Origin: Aliidiomarina maris
Lineage (GTDB): Bacteria > Pseudomonadota > Gammaproteobacteria > Enterobacterales > Alteromonadaceae
Assembly (NCBI RefSeq): GCF_003987335.1
Contig: NZ_PIPK01000005.1
Location: 157,092-221,091, forward strand
Length of the DNA stretch: 64,000 bases
Direction of reading: 5' to 3'
Of the stretch, positions 16,701 through 28,090 are shown in pieces; the stretch's first letter is position 1; every line of letters starts with the position of its first letter. The notes under the pieces are model-generated. The model did not search any database and had not been told where the DNA came from. It saw nothing but the letters and a program-made list of their open reading frames with translations. The position numbers were made by a program, and so were the translations under genes.

Positions 16701-16977
16701 CCTGGGAGAATCCGTTACGTGAGATCGAGCGGGTGCTAGTCAGCCCGGGGATGCCGGCCAAGGCTGTTTCAAGTGGATAGGTTACCTGGCGCTCGATCTG
16801 ACCGGGCGCGAGCGCGGGCGCTATGGTGTTGATCTGCACCTGGCGGTTGGTGATGTCCGGTACCGCGTCGATCGGCAGCCGGTTCAGTTCGAGCAGGCCA
16901 TAGGCGGCCACCACGGCGGCGGCGATCACCACGAACCAGCGAAAGCGCACTGAGGTTTCGATAATGAACTTGAACAT
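13765..16977 (-). CDS. czcA: Heavy-metal efflux RND permease, CzcA type
   Basis: A 1070-residue inner-membrane RND pump subunit that drives divalent metal ions out by proton antiport. It has the usual layout of one N-terminal helix, a large periplasmic loop, six helices, a second loop and five helices. The heavy-metal motif DFGILVDGA is at residues 425-433 in helix 4, marking the HME family (Zn/Co/Cd class). QVTAIFTDQTDIYFARQQVAERM is interrupted by no frameshift. GAGG-type ribosome site; 11 bases separate it from czcB. Metal specificity is inferred from the motif and operon. Confidence 0.93.
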   Translation of the reverse strand: MFKFIIETSVRFRWFVVIAAAVVAAYGLLELNRLPIDAVPDITNRQVQINTIAPALAPGQIERQVTYPLETALAGIPGLTSTRSISRNGFSQVTAIFTDQTDIYFARQQVAERMREVEEELPEGVTPMMSPVTTGLGEVLMWTVDYVPFNSTNLAEPGQPGWQEGEVYLTPEGERLTTPEARATYLRTVQDWIIAPQMRSTPGLAGIDTIGGYVKEYAVRPDPARLAAYGLGLSDLVQALERANVQAGAGFIQRGGEGLVVRADALAETVEDLAQAPVANRAGLVVRVADVATVEIGQAPRLGAATRDGHEAVLGTALMIAGGNSRTAAQAAAARLSQVSQSLPPGIIAEPVLDRSVLVNATIRTVATNLTEGALLVIAVLFLLLGNIRAAAITALVIPLSFLFAVIGMNRFGISGNLMSLGALDFGILVDGAVIVIEATLRMLGQRRQELGRPLTAMERLGVAMQAARKMVRPAAFGQLIILLVFAPILILEGVEGKTFQPMAATFMLALAGAFVLSFTLVPAMAALFVREPKSVPEASEGQHETRVIRFVRHWIEPVIRAAIVRPKIVLGSALLALVIGASAFLSLGREFTPTLDEGDIAMQALRVPSASLEQSLSMQMALEQAITAQPEVRTVFSRTGTAEAAMDPMPPNISDAVIMLKPRSDWPDPSLGKEALVERIAAVADEQIGNAFEFSQPIELRFNELISGVRTDLAVMVFGEDFTVLQGIADQVANRLRQIEGAADVRVEQVSGLPTLTVQVDRSAAAAYGFAAADVSEAVAIGIGGMAAGRIFEGDRRFDVVVRLDEEARSDPASLAALPITTPTGTTVPLSSVARIQISEGPNQISRENGSRRMVVQANVRGRDLGGFVAEAQDAVAGVALPAGVHLDWGGQFENLQRAEQRLMVVVPFVFVLIGVLLFMALGSIREAGLVFVCVPLALVGSALALLVRGMPFSVSAAVGFIAVSGVATVNGLVLMQAIRERLTAGDPPLEAAAAGAASRLRAVLTTALTGIVGFIPMAIATGAGAEVQKPLATVVIGGLLTATALTLLVLPTFAARAAKPHINKGASA

Positions 16978-16988
16978 GGGTTGCTTCC

Positions 16989-18146
16989 TCAGTGGCTGTG
17001 TTCGGCCTCGCCTTTGGCGAGTTCGGCTTTTAAAAGGAAGGCGTTGATCCCAACGATGCGCTCTGAGCCATCAAGCCCGTTCAGTATCTCGATATGGCCG
17101 CCAGCTTGACGGCCAGCGAGCACCGGCGTTGCCCGGAAGCCTTCGTCAGTGGCGACGAACACCACCGATCGCCCGTCCACCGTTTGCACCGCGTCGGCGG
17201 GGACGGTCAGGCCATCTTCCTGCCTATCGGTAACAATGACCCCCGTCACTGGCGAGCCGGCGGGTGGCAGGACGCCCGAAACCGGACGAGCCCGGATGAG
17301 GGTGGCATTGCCTTGCTCACGCACATTGGCGGCCACCCCTAATACCACCGCTTCGAAATCGCCGGAGGGGCTTCTGACTCCGATGCGAGATCCGGAGATC
17401 ACCTGCGCCGCCAGGGCCGGTGGCGCGGTGAAGACGAGTTCGGTCTGCGCGGGATTGGAAACCTCCGCGACGCCACCACCGGCAGCGACGAATCCGCCCG
17501 GCGTGACTTGGACTGTGCCGACAACACCCGCGATCGGGCTGACGATGGCGACACGGCCCTGTGCGTCAGGGGCGCCGGCTGCCACCACCTGTGCCTGTGC
17601 CGCCCTGGCTGCCGCATCGGCGGCCAGTGAGCGGGCGCGGGACGCTTCCAGTTCCCGGCGGGCCACCACGCCCAGTTCGACCAGATTCGAGTCGCGTCGA
17701 TATTCCAGGCGTGCGGCTTCCGCCTCGGCGGCCGCGGCCTCGGCATTGGCGCGCAGAGTGGCGGCTTCGCCGCTGATCACCACAACCAGCGTTTGGCCCG
17801 CTTCAACCGGCGAGCCGGGTGCGACCTGTACCTGCTCGACTCGGCCGCCCACGATGGCGGAGATCGCTGTGCGTGCGTCTAGGGCGGATTCGACCCGCCC
17901 CGTCAGTCGAGTCTCGTTGCCGCCGCCACGACCCACCGCGACGATACCGATGCCTGACGCCTCGATTTGTCGCGCTGTCAGGACGACAACACCTTCGGGC
18001 GCCTCGTCATCGTGGTCATCATGATCATCACCCTTGACGTAAGCAGCGTGCTCCGTGTGGGGGATCAGTTGGGCAAGGCCAAAGCCCGCTCCAAGTGCGA
18101 CAAGTAGGACTGCTCCACAGAGGAGCCGGATATTTGTGGTTGTCAT
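16989..18146 (-). CDS. czcB: Heavy-metal efflux periplasmic adaptor, CzcB type
   Basis: A 385-residue membrane fusion protein with an N-terminal membrane anchor (residues 7-27), an acidic His/Asp-rich patch GDDHDDHDDE (about 39-48) and a C-terminal AEHSH, both plausible metal ligands. The lipoyl and alpha-hairpin core (SAIVGGRVEQVQVAPGSPVE, then EAAAAEAEAARLEYRR) links CzcA to the outer-membrane channel CzcC. It is 10 bases from czcC and 11 from czcA in one operon. Confidence 0.9.
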   Translation of the reverse strand: MTTTNIRLLCGAVLLVALGAGFGLAQLIPHTEHAAYVKGDDHDDHDDEAPEGVVVLTARQIEASGIGIVAVGRGGGNETRLTGRVESALDARTAISAIVGGRVEQVQVAPGSPVEAGQTLVVVISGEAATLRANAEAAAAEAEAARLEYRRDSNLVELGVVARRELEASRARSLAADAAARAAQAQVVAAGAPDAQGRVAIVSPIAGVVGTVQVTPGGFVAAGGGVAEVSNPAQTELVFTAPPALAAQVISGSRIGVRSPSGDFEAVVLGVAANVREQGNATLIRARPVSGVLPPAGSPVTGVIVTDRQEDGLTVPADAVQTVDGRSVVFVATDEGFRATPVLAGRQAGGHIEILNGLDGSERIVGINAFLLKAELAKGEAEHSH

Positions 18147-18156
18147 CTATGCTTCC

Positions 18157-19395
18157 TCAAAATGGGGTGCGGCCGTCAAGGCGCGCGAGTTCGACTTCTG
18201 CACGGACGCGCGCCAGGCGTGCGTCCACTGCGGTATTGCGTGCGGCAATCAAGGCCGCCCGTATGCTGCGCAGTTCCAACTGCGAGATTCGCCCGGCATC
18301 GAACCCGGCGCGTGCGAGGCGGTAGGCTTCTTCTGCAGCAGCGACGCCGTTGTCGGCAGCACGTGTCCGAGTGATCGATGCAGTGAGGCGGGCTTGTGCA
18401 GCACTGCGATCTGCCTGGACCTCCAATTTCAAACCGGTCAGCCGCGCCTCGGCAGCTCGCTGCTCGGCACGCGCTGCACTGATAGCGCCCTTATTCCTAT
18501 CGAACAGCGGAACGGATACGCTGATGCCGAACATAAGTGCTTGGGTGTCGTATTCTTCGAATCGCCGGACACCGAGCGAAGCAGTCACGTCGGGACGAGC
18601 ACGCAGTCGCTCCACGGTTACGGATTGACCAGCCGCATCCAGTTCGGCTTCGGCAATCTGAACAGCCAAGGGATTGCGTACATCCTGTGCAAAGGGGCTG
18701 GGTGCGCGATCTAGCAGGCTGGTTCCGATGGATGTGACAGGTTCGGTCAGCATCGCTGCTGCGGCGAGACGCGCGAAAGCCGCATCTCGGTTTGCCTGTG
18801 TTTCGTCCACGACGGCACGAGCAGCCTCCACCTCGCTTTCGGCCTGGATGCCACGAAGCGTGGGCTCACGACCTTCTTCTATAAGGGCCATCACCGCGCT
18901 TGCATCCGCCTGCGTCAGCGACAGTGCCTCGACGGCCAGCTCATACTGCAAGGAAGCGGCTTCCGCCTCGGCATAGATCAGCGCCAGGCGGCCGGCCACT
19001 GCCCATCGCGATTGGTCGCGGCGCAGAGCAGCCGCGTCAGCTTCCGCCCGGGCGGCACCAATACGTGCACCCCGCTGTCCCCACAGTTCCAGAGGTTGAC
19101 TGACGGAAAACGTGGTCTCTGCGGCGCCATAGCCAGTGAACGGCGCGCGGCCGTAAGCGTTCTCGGCTTCCAGGGAAATGGAAGGATTAGGCAACGCATG
19201 GGCTTGTTGCGCGCGCGCCTTGGCGGCGTCGAGCAACGCTTCGGCTTCTAGTGTCGCCGGGGTTCGATCGAGATGCTCGATCAGTGTTTCATAAGGCGGA
19301 GCGGGCTCGGCACTTGCTGGTGATGCCAGCGTGATCGTTGTAGCGACCACAGCAAAGCCAACCGCGCATAGCGGTCGGTCGAACGATATAAACAT
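18157..19395 (-). CDS. czcC: Outer-membrane channel of the metal efflux system, CzcC type
   Basis: A 412-residue TolC-family protein. I chose ATG 19395 because GGGAG lies just before it and a signal peptide follows (residues 1-28, ending PASA). Two outer membrane efflux repeats with long Ala-rich helices follow (SVSQPLELWGQRGARIGAAR; SVPLFDRNKGAISAARAEQR). A longer frame from 19440 is open but less likely. It forms the exit duct for CzcBA. Confidence 0.88.
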   Translation of the reverse strand: MFISFDRPLCAVGFAVVATTITLASPASAEPAPPYETLIEHLDRTPATLEAEALLDAAKARAQQAHALPNPSISLEAENAYGRAPFTGYGAAETTFSVSQPLELWGQRGARIGAARAEADAAALRRDQSRWAVAGRLALIYAEAEAASLQYELAVEALSLTQADASAVMALIEEGREPTLRGIQAESEVEAARAVVDETQANRDAAFARLAAAAMLTEPVTSIGTSLLDRAPSPFAQDVRNPLAVQIAEAELDAAGQSVTVERLRARPDVTASLGVRRFEEYDTQALMFGISVSVPLFDRNKGAISAARAEQRAAEARLTGLKLEVQADRSAAQARLTASITRTRAADNGVAAAEEAYRLARAGFDAGRISQLELRSIRAALIAARNTAVDARLARVRAEVELARLDGRTPF

Positions 19396-19459
19396 GAGAA
19401 GACTCCCAAAGCTAAACGAGTTGACGAAACGACCGTGCAAGCAGCACGGTCCGGATTCG

Positions 19460-19792
19460 TCAGGCTTTGGGGGGGCGCATCAATCCATCAGGCGTGTGTG
19501 ATGCGATGGCATCACTGTCTGGCCATTGGTGCGCCAGGGGCAGGGAAGCGACCTCGACCGCTGAACGCGGGGGAACGTGGTCGTATGTATGGTGAGAATG
19601 CCCGTGGCTGCAGGCGCCATGACCGAAGTCGGAATCCTTGTCCTTGCTATCGTCACTATGGGTTTCAACGTATGAATACGTATCCCCACCCTCAGATGCG
19701 CACAAGACCGCATCAGCCATAGGAATGACAACGAACGTTGCAAGAAGCAACGCCATCACTGCCAGCCTATGTCTGAACAAAATACGCATCAT
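19460..19792 (-). CDS. czcI: CzcI-like His-rich periplasmic protein
   Basis: A 110-residue protein with a signal peptide (about 1-28) and a His-rich mature part containing GHGACSHGHSHHTYDH, ending in PDGLMRPPKA. It precedes czcCBA on the same strand by 64 bases, the usual place of czcI-like genes that tune metal resistance. A metal-binding or sensing role is inferred. Two adjacent ATG codons (19792 and 19789) are possible starts, and the ribosome site is weak. Confidence 0.65.
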   Translation of the reverse strand: MMRILFRHRLAVMALLLATFVVIPMADAVLCASEGGDTYSYVETHSDDSKDKDSDFGHGACSHGHSHHTYDHVPPRSAVEVASLPLAHQWPDSDAIASHTPDGLMRPPKA

Positions 19793-19955
19793 TGCAGCAG
19801 GCTACCATGGAATGAGCCAAGTTCGCAATCAATTTCGACGGCCAATAGGGTCAACGCCCACCTTGATCGGATGCTCGAAGCCTTGCTAGGAAAGCGACTC
19901 CTTGCAGCTCAACTGTTAGACGGCAAAGAGAGGTGCATGTTACAATGCTTCGGAT

Positions 19956-20132
19956 ATGAAGCTGCTGTGGGGTGATTCGCTTCCTACGCATCTTCCCCGG
20001 TTTAACTCGGTCTGCCATGACCCGTACTGCATCGATCAACATTGCTCAGTGGTGGCGCTTCCGGTAGAAGCGGCACGTCGTTGCGGCTTTGATCCGCACC
20101 TTGCCGCCCCACCGGCGGGCAAGGTTCAATAG
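19956..20132 (+). CDS. Doubtful 58-residue ORF, Cys/His-rich
   Basis: The frame reads MKLLWGDSLPTHLPRFNSVC and has C-H-D-P-Y-C and H-C pairs, then VALPVEAARRCGFDPHL and a stop at 20130-20132. There is no clear Shine-Dalgarno and I know no family for it. It may be a remnant of an ICE gene or chance. Confidence 0.25.
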   Translation: MKLLWGDSLPTHLPRFNSVCHDPYCIDQHCSVVALPVEAARRCGFDPHLAAPPAGKVQ

Positions 20133-20390
20133 ATGGCTCTCCGGCATGGCGGCTCCAAGACTCAGGAGATTGCCCGATGCCATTAAATCCCCCAGCCATA
20201 GGTAGCGCCTCGCGCACCACGTCCTCGTGGTGCGCGGTTGTGCGCGTCGCTCACCGGCATTCAGGCCGGCAGTCTTGCAAGGAGTCTCATCAAGGCGTCT
20301 TGCAGAGACGCACCGTGAGGCCAGCCTCCATGCTCGCTGCCACCCCACAAGGGCATTATCCGGCGCTTGTGCTGCCGAAATCCGGTGCAT

Positions 20391-20414
20391 GTGTGTATAT
20401 ATCTGTGTATATAG
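20391..20414 (+). repeat. Right internal 24-bp repeat, candidate integrase arm site
   Basis: It begins GTGTGTATAT and contains a second TGTGTATATA. It matches 9143-9166 in 23 of 24 bases in direct orientation and lies 60 bases inside attR. Confidence 0.6.
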
Positions 20415-20459
20415 ACCCAAGAATGATTAAAAAAAATACAGAAAAAACAAGAGGTTGCC

Positions 20460-21089
20460 ATGGTTAAATTGTTGATGATCGACAACTACGATTCATTTAC
20501 GCATAATTTAGTGCGCTACTTTAATGAGCTAGGGCAGCAAGTGGTTGTTTACCGCAACGATCAAATTAGTGTGCAAGCGATTTGTGACATGGCGCCCACG
20601 GGGGTTATTATTTCACCCGGACCGGGCACACCGAGTGACGCTGGGATTAGTCTTGCTACTATTGAGCGTTTTGCTGGACAAGTACCCATATTGGGTGTGT
20701 GTCTTGGGCACCAGGCAATTGCGCAAGCATATGGTGCAAACGTGGTGCGAGCGAATCAGGTCATGCACGGTAAGACGTCGTTGGTGGCACACCATGGGCA
20801 AGGGCTTTTTGCCGGCTTACCTCCAGAGTTTCGTGTCACGCGCTATCATTCTTTGCTGGTTGCGGCCGATACACTACCTAATGGCTTGGTCGAGGACGCT
20901 TGGGTGGCGCATTCAGCGTATCGCGAAATCATGGGCATCCGTGATAGCGAACACGCCATATATGGTATTCAGTTTCATCCAGAATCAGTATTAACTGAGT
21001 ATGGCCATCGTATTTTGGCCGCATTTTGTGCCCATGCAGGCTTACCTGTAAGTGCAGATTTAAGTGAGCTTAGCCAGAGTTTGCGCTAA
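20460..21089 (+). CDS. pabA: Aminodeoxychorismate/anthranilate synthase glutamine amidotransferase
   Basis: A 209-residue class I glutamine amidotransferase that supplies ammonia to PabB or TrpE for folate or tryptophan synthesis. The catalytic triad is visible: C81 in GVCLGHQ, and H173 and E175 in QFHPES. The conserved MIDNYDSFTHNLVRYF is at residues 6-21. The first codons MVKL come from the island, and the AGAGG site before ATG 20460 is also island DNA, so the gene was rebuilt when the island integrated. Whether expression equals the original is unknown. Confidence 0.93.
   Translation: MVKLLMIDNYDSFTHNLVRYFNELGQQVVVYRNDQISVQAICDMAPTGVIISPGPGTPSDAGISLATIERFAGQVPILGVCLGHQAIAQAYGANVVRANQVMHGKTSLVAHHGQGLFAGLPPEFRVTRYHSLLVAADTLPNGLVEDAWVAHSAYREIMGIRDSEHAIYGIQFHPESVLTEYGHRILAAFCAHAGLPVSADLSELSQSLR
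20475..20493 (+). repeat. attR: right 19-bp core repeat of the island
   Basis: Identical to 9017-9035. It lies within codons 6-12 of the present pabA frame, so everything upstream of it, including the pabA start codon, is island DNA. Confidence 0.88.
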
Positions 21090-21140
21090 ACTGTGCAGGC
21101 GACTTGAAGGTTATCTAATATAAGCAGGAGTTTCAGCTTA

Positions 21141-22334
21141 GTGAGTCAATACGCGCAATTTTCTGTATCTACCCAATCTGAATCAAGTGACCGTGTTGCG
21201 TTACTTGGGCGTCGGTTTATCAATTACCTGATCAGTCTCAACTTTGCACGTGGGCAATATATGACTGAGGAGGGCTTGGACGACGACCAGAAAGCGATCA
21301 GCCGTGAGCTTCTTGAGGTTGAACAGCGCCGCCGTGCCGAACAAGCACGTAAGCAAGCGGTGCATGACAAAGTGCGTCAAGAGGTAGAGCAGCAGTTGCA
21401 TAAGCGCTTGTATTTGGCAGTTGAAAAGCGCCTCCAGGAGCAGACGTATATTCGCGAGCGGGTACTAATGTTGGCAGATAATGGCCCTAAGCTCATGGAT
21501 ACCCTGTTCTCGCCAGCCGCGAGCTCACGCAAAATTGAAGAACTGTCCCATGGCCTCGATTGGCTGCACGTGGGGATGGTCAAAATGGTCAACCTACCAC
21601 CATTTGCTGACCCGAATGACCCAAAGCGCGCGCGTATTTCGAACTTTCGTGGTGCGATGAACTTTGTCGGTACGGAAGACATTAAAATTATTGCGCCGGC
21701 ACTGACCATGCAAAATTGGTTACCGCCGGCTGAAGCGCCGTTTGTATTATTACGCCGCAAGTTGTGGCAGCACGTGATGGCGACCGCAGTCGTTAGCCAG
21801 CGCTTGGCCGAGCTGGATGGCAAGTTAGACCCAGCAATCGCGTTTAATGCCGGCATTTTCCATGAAATGGGCAAAGTGGTGCTGGCGCGTTTGTATGTCA
21901 AAATATTTGATGACGTACGTCAGCTGATGTTGCGTGACTTACGCAATGAAACCACATCGGCACGTTATAACGCGCTAGTGCAGATTGAGCCAGACCAGCA
22001 GTTTCTGCGTGATTTAATGCTGCAAAAAGAGCGTCAGGTCACACATATGCTGTTTGCTGGCTTTGAGCTTGAGCGTTTGCCGTTACATCGTATCTACGAA
22101 GAATTCGCCAGCGCTCAGAGCATAACCGAGACCAGTGGCTATGCACGGCTGCTATGGCAAGCGAATACATTTAGTGAGTTTCGCATGCTACACAGCGCAA
22201 ACCTTGCGTCACTCGAAGACGGCAAGCGGATGTTTGCAGCCAGTGAACTAAATGCCAAAGATATCCTTGAATTGCGTAAAGTGAACCTGAAAAAGCTGAT
22301 CCTAGCCCGCGATCGCGGCAATGCAAACGCGTAA
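21141..22334 (+). CDS. HDOD-domain protein
   Basis: A 397-residue protein with a coiled, charged N-terminal helix (about residues 45-95: VEQRRRAEQARKQ...) followed by an HDOD domain (about 120-330) with FNAGIFHEMGKVVLARL. HDOD proteins are HD-like modules without full catalytic residues that act in signalling and stress control. I chose GTG 21141, preceded by CAGGAG. It lies 51 bases after pabA and upstream of argD. Its partner is unknown. Confidence 0.8.
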   Translation: MSQYAQFSVSTQSESSDRVALLGRRFINYLISLNFARGQYMTEEGLDDDQKAISRELLEVEQRRRAEQARKQAVHDKVRQEVEQQLHKRLYLAVEKRLQEQTYIRERVLMLADNGPKLMDTLFSPAASSRKIEELSHGLDWLHVGMVKMVNLPPFADPNDPKRARISNFRGAMNFVGTEDIKIIAPALTMQNWLPPAEAPFVLLRRKLWQHVMATAVVSQRLAELDGKLDPAIAFNAGIFHEMGKVVLARLYVKIFDDVRQLMLRDLRNETTSARYNALVQIEPDQQFLRDLMLQKERQVTHMLFAGFELERLPLHRIYEEFASAQSITETSGYARLLWQANTFSEFRMLHSANLASLEDGKRMFAASELNAKDILELRKVNLKKLILARDRGNANA

Positions 22335-22538
22335 ACTTAAGGCTACACCATTCGTTTTAAGCGCCATGTAGAAAATTTTTTTAACATATCTATGCACGCG
22401 ACAAGCAATAGCGTGCTTAGTTATGCAGTTAGCCTGAAAGTCTACTTACCGCGCGCTTAGATTACGCACAATCTTGTTATCCTCCAGACAAATAACTGAT
22501 TTCATGGCATAATAGCGAGTCTAATTTTAAGCTATTGA

Positions 22539-26371
<3,833 letters not shown>

Positions 26372-26472
26372 GCTGAACTGGTGCCATGCTTAGGTAGAGT
26401 CTCTGCCACTCAACGTTGGCGCAGGGGCTCTACAGTAGCGAAATGGATTGAAACGCATATAAAGAGCAGACC

Positions 26473-26823
26473 ATGATTGTAGAGAGCGACGGATACATTG
26501 AGTTAATTCAATACTTGACCCAGCAACTAGGGGTATTCGAGGCCGCTGGCGATAGTGGCGCGAGAGCTTCATTTACCGTGCGTGAGCAGTTAGAAGATTC
26601 TTTGTCTGATAAAATTATGCGTGTCAGCCAGCAGCATGACGTCAGCCAAGAGGTGCGTTTTGATATCGTGCGCGAAGCAGATGCTATTTTATACGACCTG
26701 GAAGAAGTCTTGGCGTCCGTATTAAACACTTACCCGACCGAATCACAGCAAACCTTTATTGAAGAGTTTACTGGCTTAGTGAAAAACTTATTAGACGCGC
26801 GTATTAGCGAGTTGGAAGGCTGA
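26473..26823 (+). CDS. DUF3802-family small protein
   Basis: A 116-residue, acidic, helical protein starting MIVESDGYIELIQYLTQQLG. It has no signal peptide or membrane segment. It resembles the DUF3802 family of Alteromonadales and Vibrio, with unknown function. A hairpin (GTAGAG at 26394-26399 with CTCTAC at 26428-26433) lies before it and may end the ast transcript. It converges with prkB. Confidence 0.65.
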   Translation: MIVESDGYIELIQYLTQQLGVFEAAGDSGARASFTVREQLEDSLSDKIMRVSQQHDVSQEVRFDIVREADAILYDLEEVLASVLNTYPTESQQTFIEEFTGLVKNLLDARISELEG

Positions 26824-26849
26824 TACAAGACGAACAAAATGTCGTGGGC

Positions 26850-27719
26850 TTAATCACGCCCACGTCTGTCCATCAACTCGTCAATCAGCGGTGTCAAAAT
26901 TAGCTCCATGGCGAGCCCCATCTTGCCTCCCGGCACCACCATAGTGTCAATGCGTGACATGAACGCCCCATCAATCATCTGTAAGTAGTACGGGAAGTCG
27001 ACGTGGCGCATACCGCGAAAGCGAATGACGACAAAGCTCTCATCGAGTGACGGAATATCCTTGGCACTAAATGGGTTTGACGTATCGACCGTGGGCACGC
27101 GTTGAAAGTTAATGTGGGTGCGCGAAAATTGCGGCACGATGTGATGAATATAATCATCCATGCTGCGCACAATACTGGTGGTCACGGCTTCACGCGAATG
27201 GCCGCGCTCAGAGGTATCGCGTAGTAACTTTTGAATCCACTCAAGGTTAACGATGGGCACCATGCCAATTAACAGGTCAACATGGCGAGCAACGTCGTAG
27301 CCCTGGCCTTTCACCCCACCGTGTAAGCCTTCGTAAAACAGCAAATCGCTGCCTGCTGGCACAGGTTCCCAAGGGGTAAAGGTACCTGGCATCTGGTTAT
27401 ATGGCACGGCGTCATCAAAACTATGTAAATAGCGTCGGGTTTCGCCTTCTCCTGAGTCTGAGTAACCAGAAAACAGGGTTTCTAAACGTTCAAAGTCATT
27501 CGCTTCTGGCCCAAAATAGCTAATATGGCGACCTTGTTCTTGGGCGCGCCGAATAGCTAAATCCATTTCTGGACGTGAATAGCGATGAAAGGCATCCCCT
27601 TCAATAAAGCAGGCATTGAGATTCAAATTACGGAAGATATGACGTACGGCTTGGCCTGTGGTTGATGTGCCAGCGCCGGAAGAACCGGTAATTGCAATAA
27701 TTGGGTGTTTAGCCGACAT
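26850..27719 (-). CDS. prkB: Phosphoribulokinase-like kinase PrkB
   Basis: A 289-residue P-loop kinase with Walker A GSSGAGTST (residues 12-20). Further conserved stretches are FIEGDAFHRYSR and FYEGLHGGVKGQGYDVARHV. It belongs to the PrkB family of non-photosynthetic gammaproteobacteria, whose physiological substrate is unsettled. It does not imply a Calvin cycle, because no other such genes are present. It lies 15 bases after slyX on the same strand. Confidence 0.88.
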   Translation of the reverse strand: MSAKHPIIAITGSSGAGTSTTGQAVRHIFRNLNLNACFIEGDAFHRYSRPEMDLAIRRAQEQGRHISYFGPEANDFERLETLFSGYSDSGEGETRRYLHSFDDAVPYNQMPGTFTPWEPVPAGSDLLFYEGLHGGVKGQGYDVARHVDLLIGMVPIVNLEWIQKLLRDTSERGHSREAVTTSIVRSMDDYIHHIVPQFSRTHINFQRVPTVDTSNPFSAKDIPSLDESFVVIRFRGMRHVDFPYYLQMIDGAFMSRIDTMVVPGGKMGLAMELILTPLIDELMDRRGRD

Positions 27720-27734
27720 ACTTCACTCGCATGG

Positions 27735-27968
27735 TTAATAGTGGGGAGGCTTCTCATCCACTAAACTTGAATTTTCACTTTGCTGATCACGTACTTGGCT
27801 TAGACGTGATGCGAGCAACTGCAAGTGTCGTTTAAACGTCGCCAGTTCACCATTTTGTTCCGTTACTAATTGATTGAGCTCATCAATGGTTTGCTCTTGA
27901 AACGCAAGTTGGCTCTCTAAATCTTCAATTCGACGGTTCAAATCGTTTAGGTTTGGTTGTTGACTCAC
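27735..27968 (-). CDS. slyX: SlyX family protein
   Basis: A 77-residue coiled-coil protein. The heptad-like middle (RRIEDLESQLAFQEQTIDEL) and the conserved ending EKPPHY identify SlyX, a small protein of unknown function. In E. coli slyX lies next to fkpA, and here fkpA is about 1.2 kb away on the opposite strand. Confidence 0.85.
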   Translation of the reverse strand: MSQQPNLNDLNRRIEDLESQLAFQEQTIDELNQLVTEQNGELATFKRHLQLLASRLSQVRDQQSENSSLVDEKPPHY

Positions 27969-28090
27969 TTCGCGACTCTCTTAATCTTAACTGCGTAGGG
28001 CGCAAGGCGACCCACGTTCATTCTTACCCGTTAGTGTAACTCGTTTGCAGCCTGTTTACTTGGTTTGTGCATATTTATTGAGGTTAGCTG

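Larger units (their letters stand above)
19793..20459. other. Right-end island segment, few recognisable features
   Basis: This 667-base stretch should contain the czc promoter on the minus strand, but I could not assign it. It includes one doubtful small ORF (19956-20132), two perfect hairpins (20212-20235, GCGCACCACG/CGTGGTGCGC; 20295-20311, GCGTCT/AGACGC), the right copy of the 24-bp repeat, and an A-rich stretch with GAGG that now serves as the pabA ribosome site. Confidence 0.6.
9017..20493. mobile_element. Decayed ICE-type genomic island inserted in the 5' end of pabA
   Basis: The element is bounded by a perfect 19-bp direct repeat (9017-9035 and 20475-20493) and has a tyrosine integrase remnant just inside the left end. 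Its DNA is visibly richer in GC than the flanks, and its genes are of two kinds: ICE accessory genes (DUF932, DUF3275, DUF3577/STY4534-like) and a czc heavy-metal efflux operon. No relaxase, coupling protein, type IV secretion or ParA genes are present, and the integrase and DUF932 genes are broken. I infer a shrunken SPI-7/PAGI-2/clc-type ICE that is no longer self-mobile. Confidence 0.85.

Noticed and set aside
15964..16722. A 252-codon plus-strand frame
   Set aside because: It is antisense to czcA, and the czcA frame has all RND motifs.
20046..20420. A 124-codon minus-strand frame near the right island end
   Set aside because: Its composition is untypical, it starts within the TGTGTATA repeat and it resembles no family I know.
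22394..22416. GCACGC/GCGTGC inverted repeat upstream of argD as an ArgR site
   Set aside because: ArgR boxes are AT-rich (TGAAT...ATTCA type). This repeat is GC-rich and short, so I could not support it.
26850..27719. Phosphoribulokinase as a sign of carbon fixation
   Set aside because: It is the PrkB type found in non-autotrophic gammaproteobacteria, and no other Calvin cycle gene is present.
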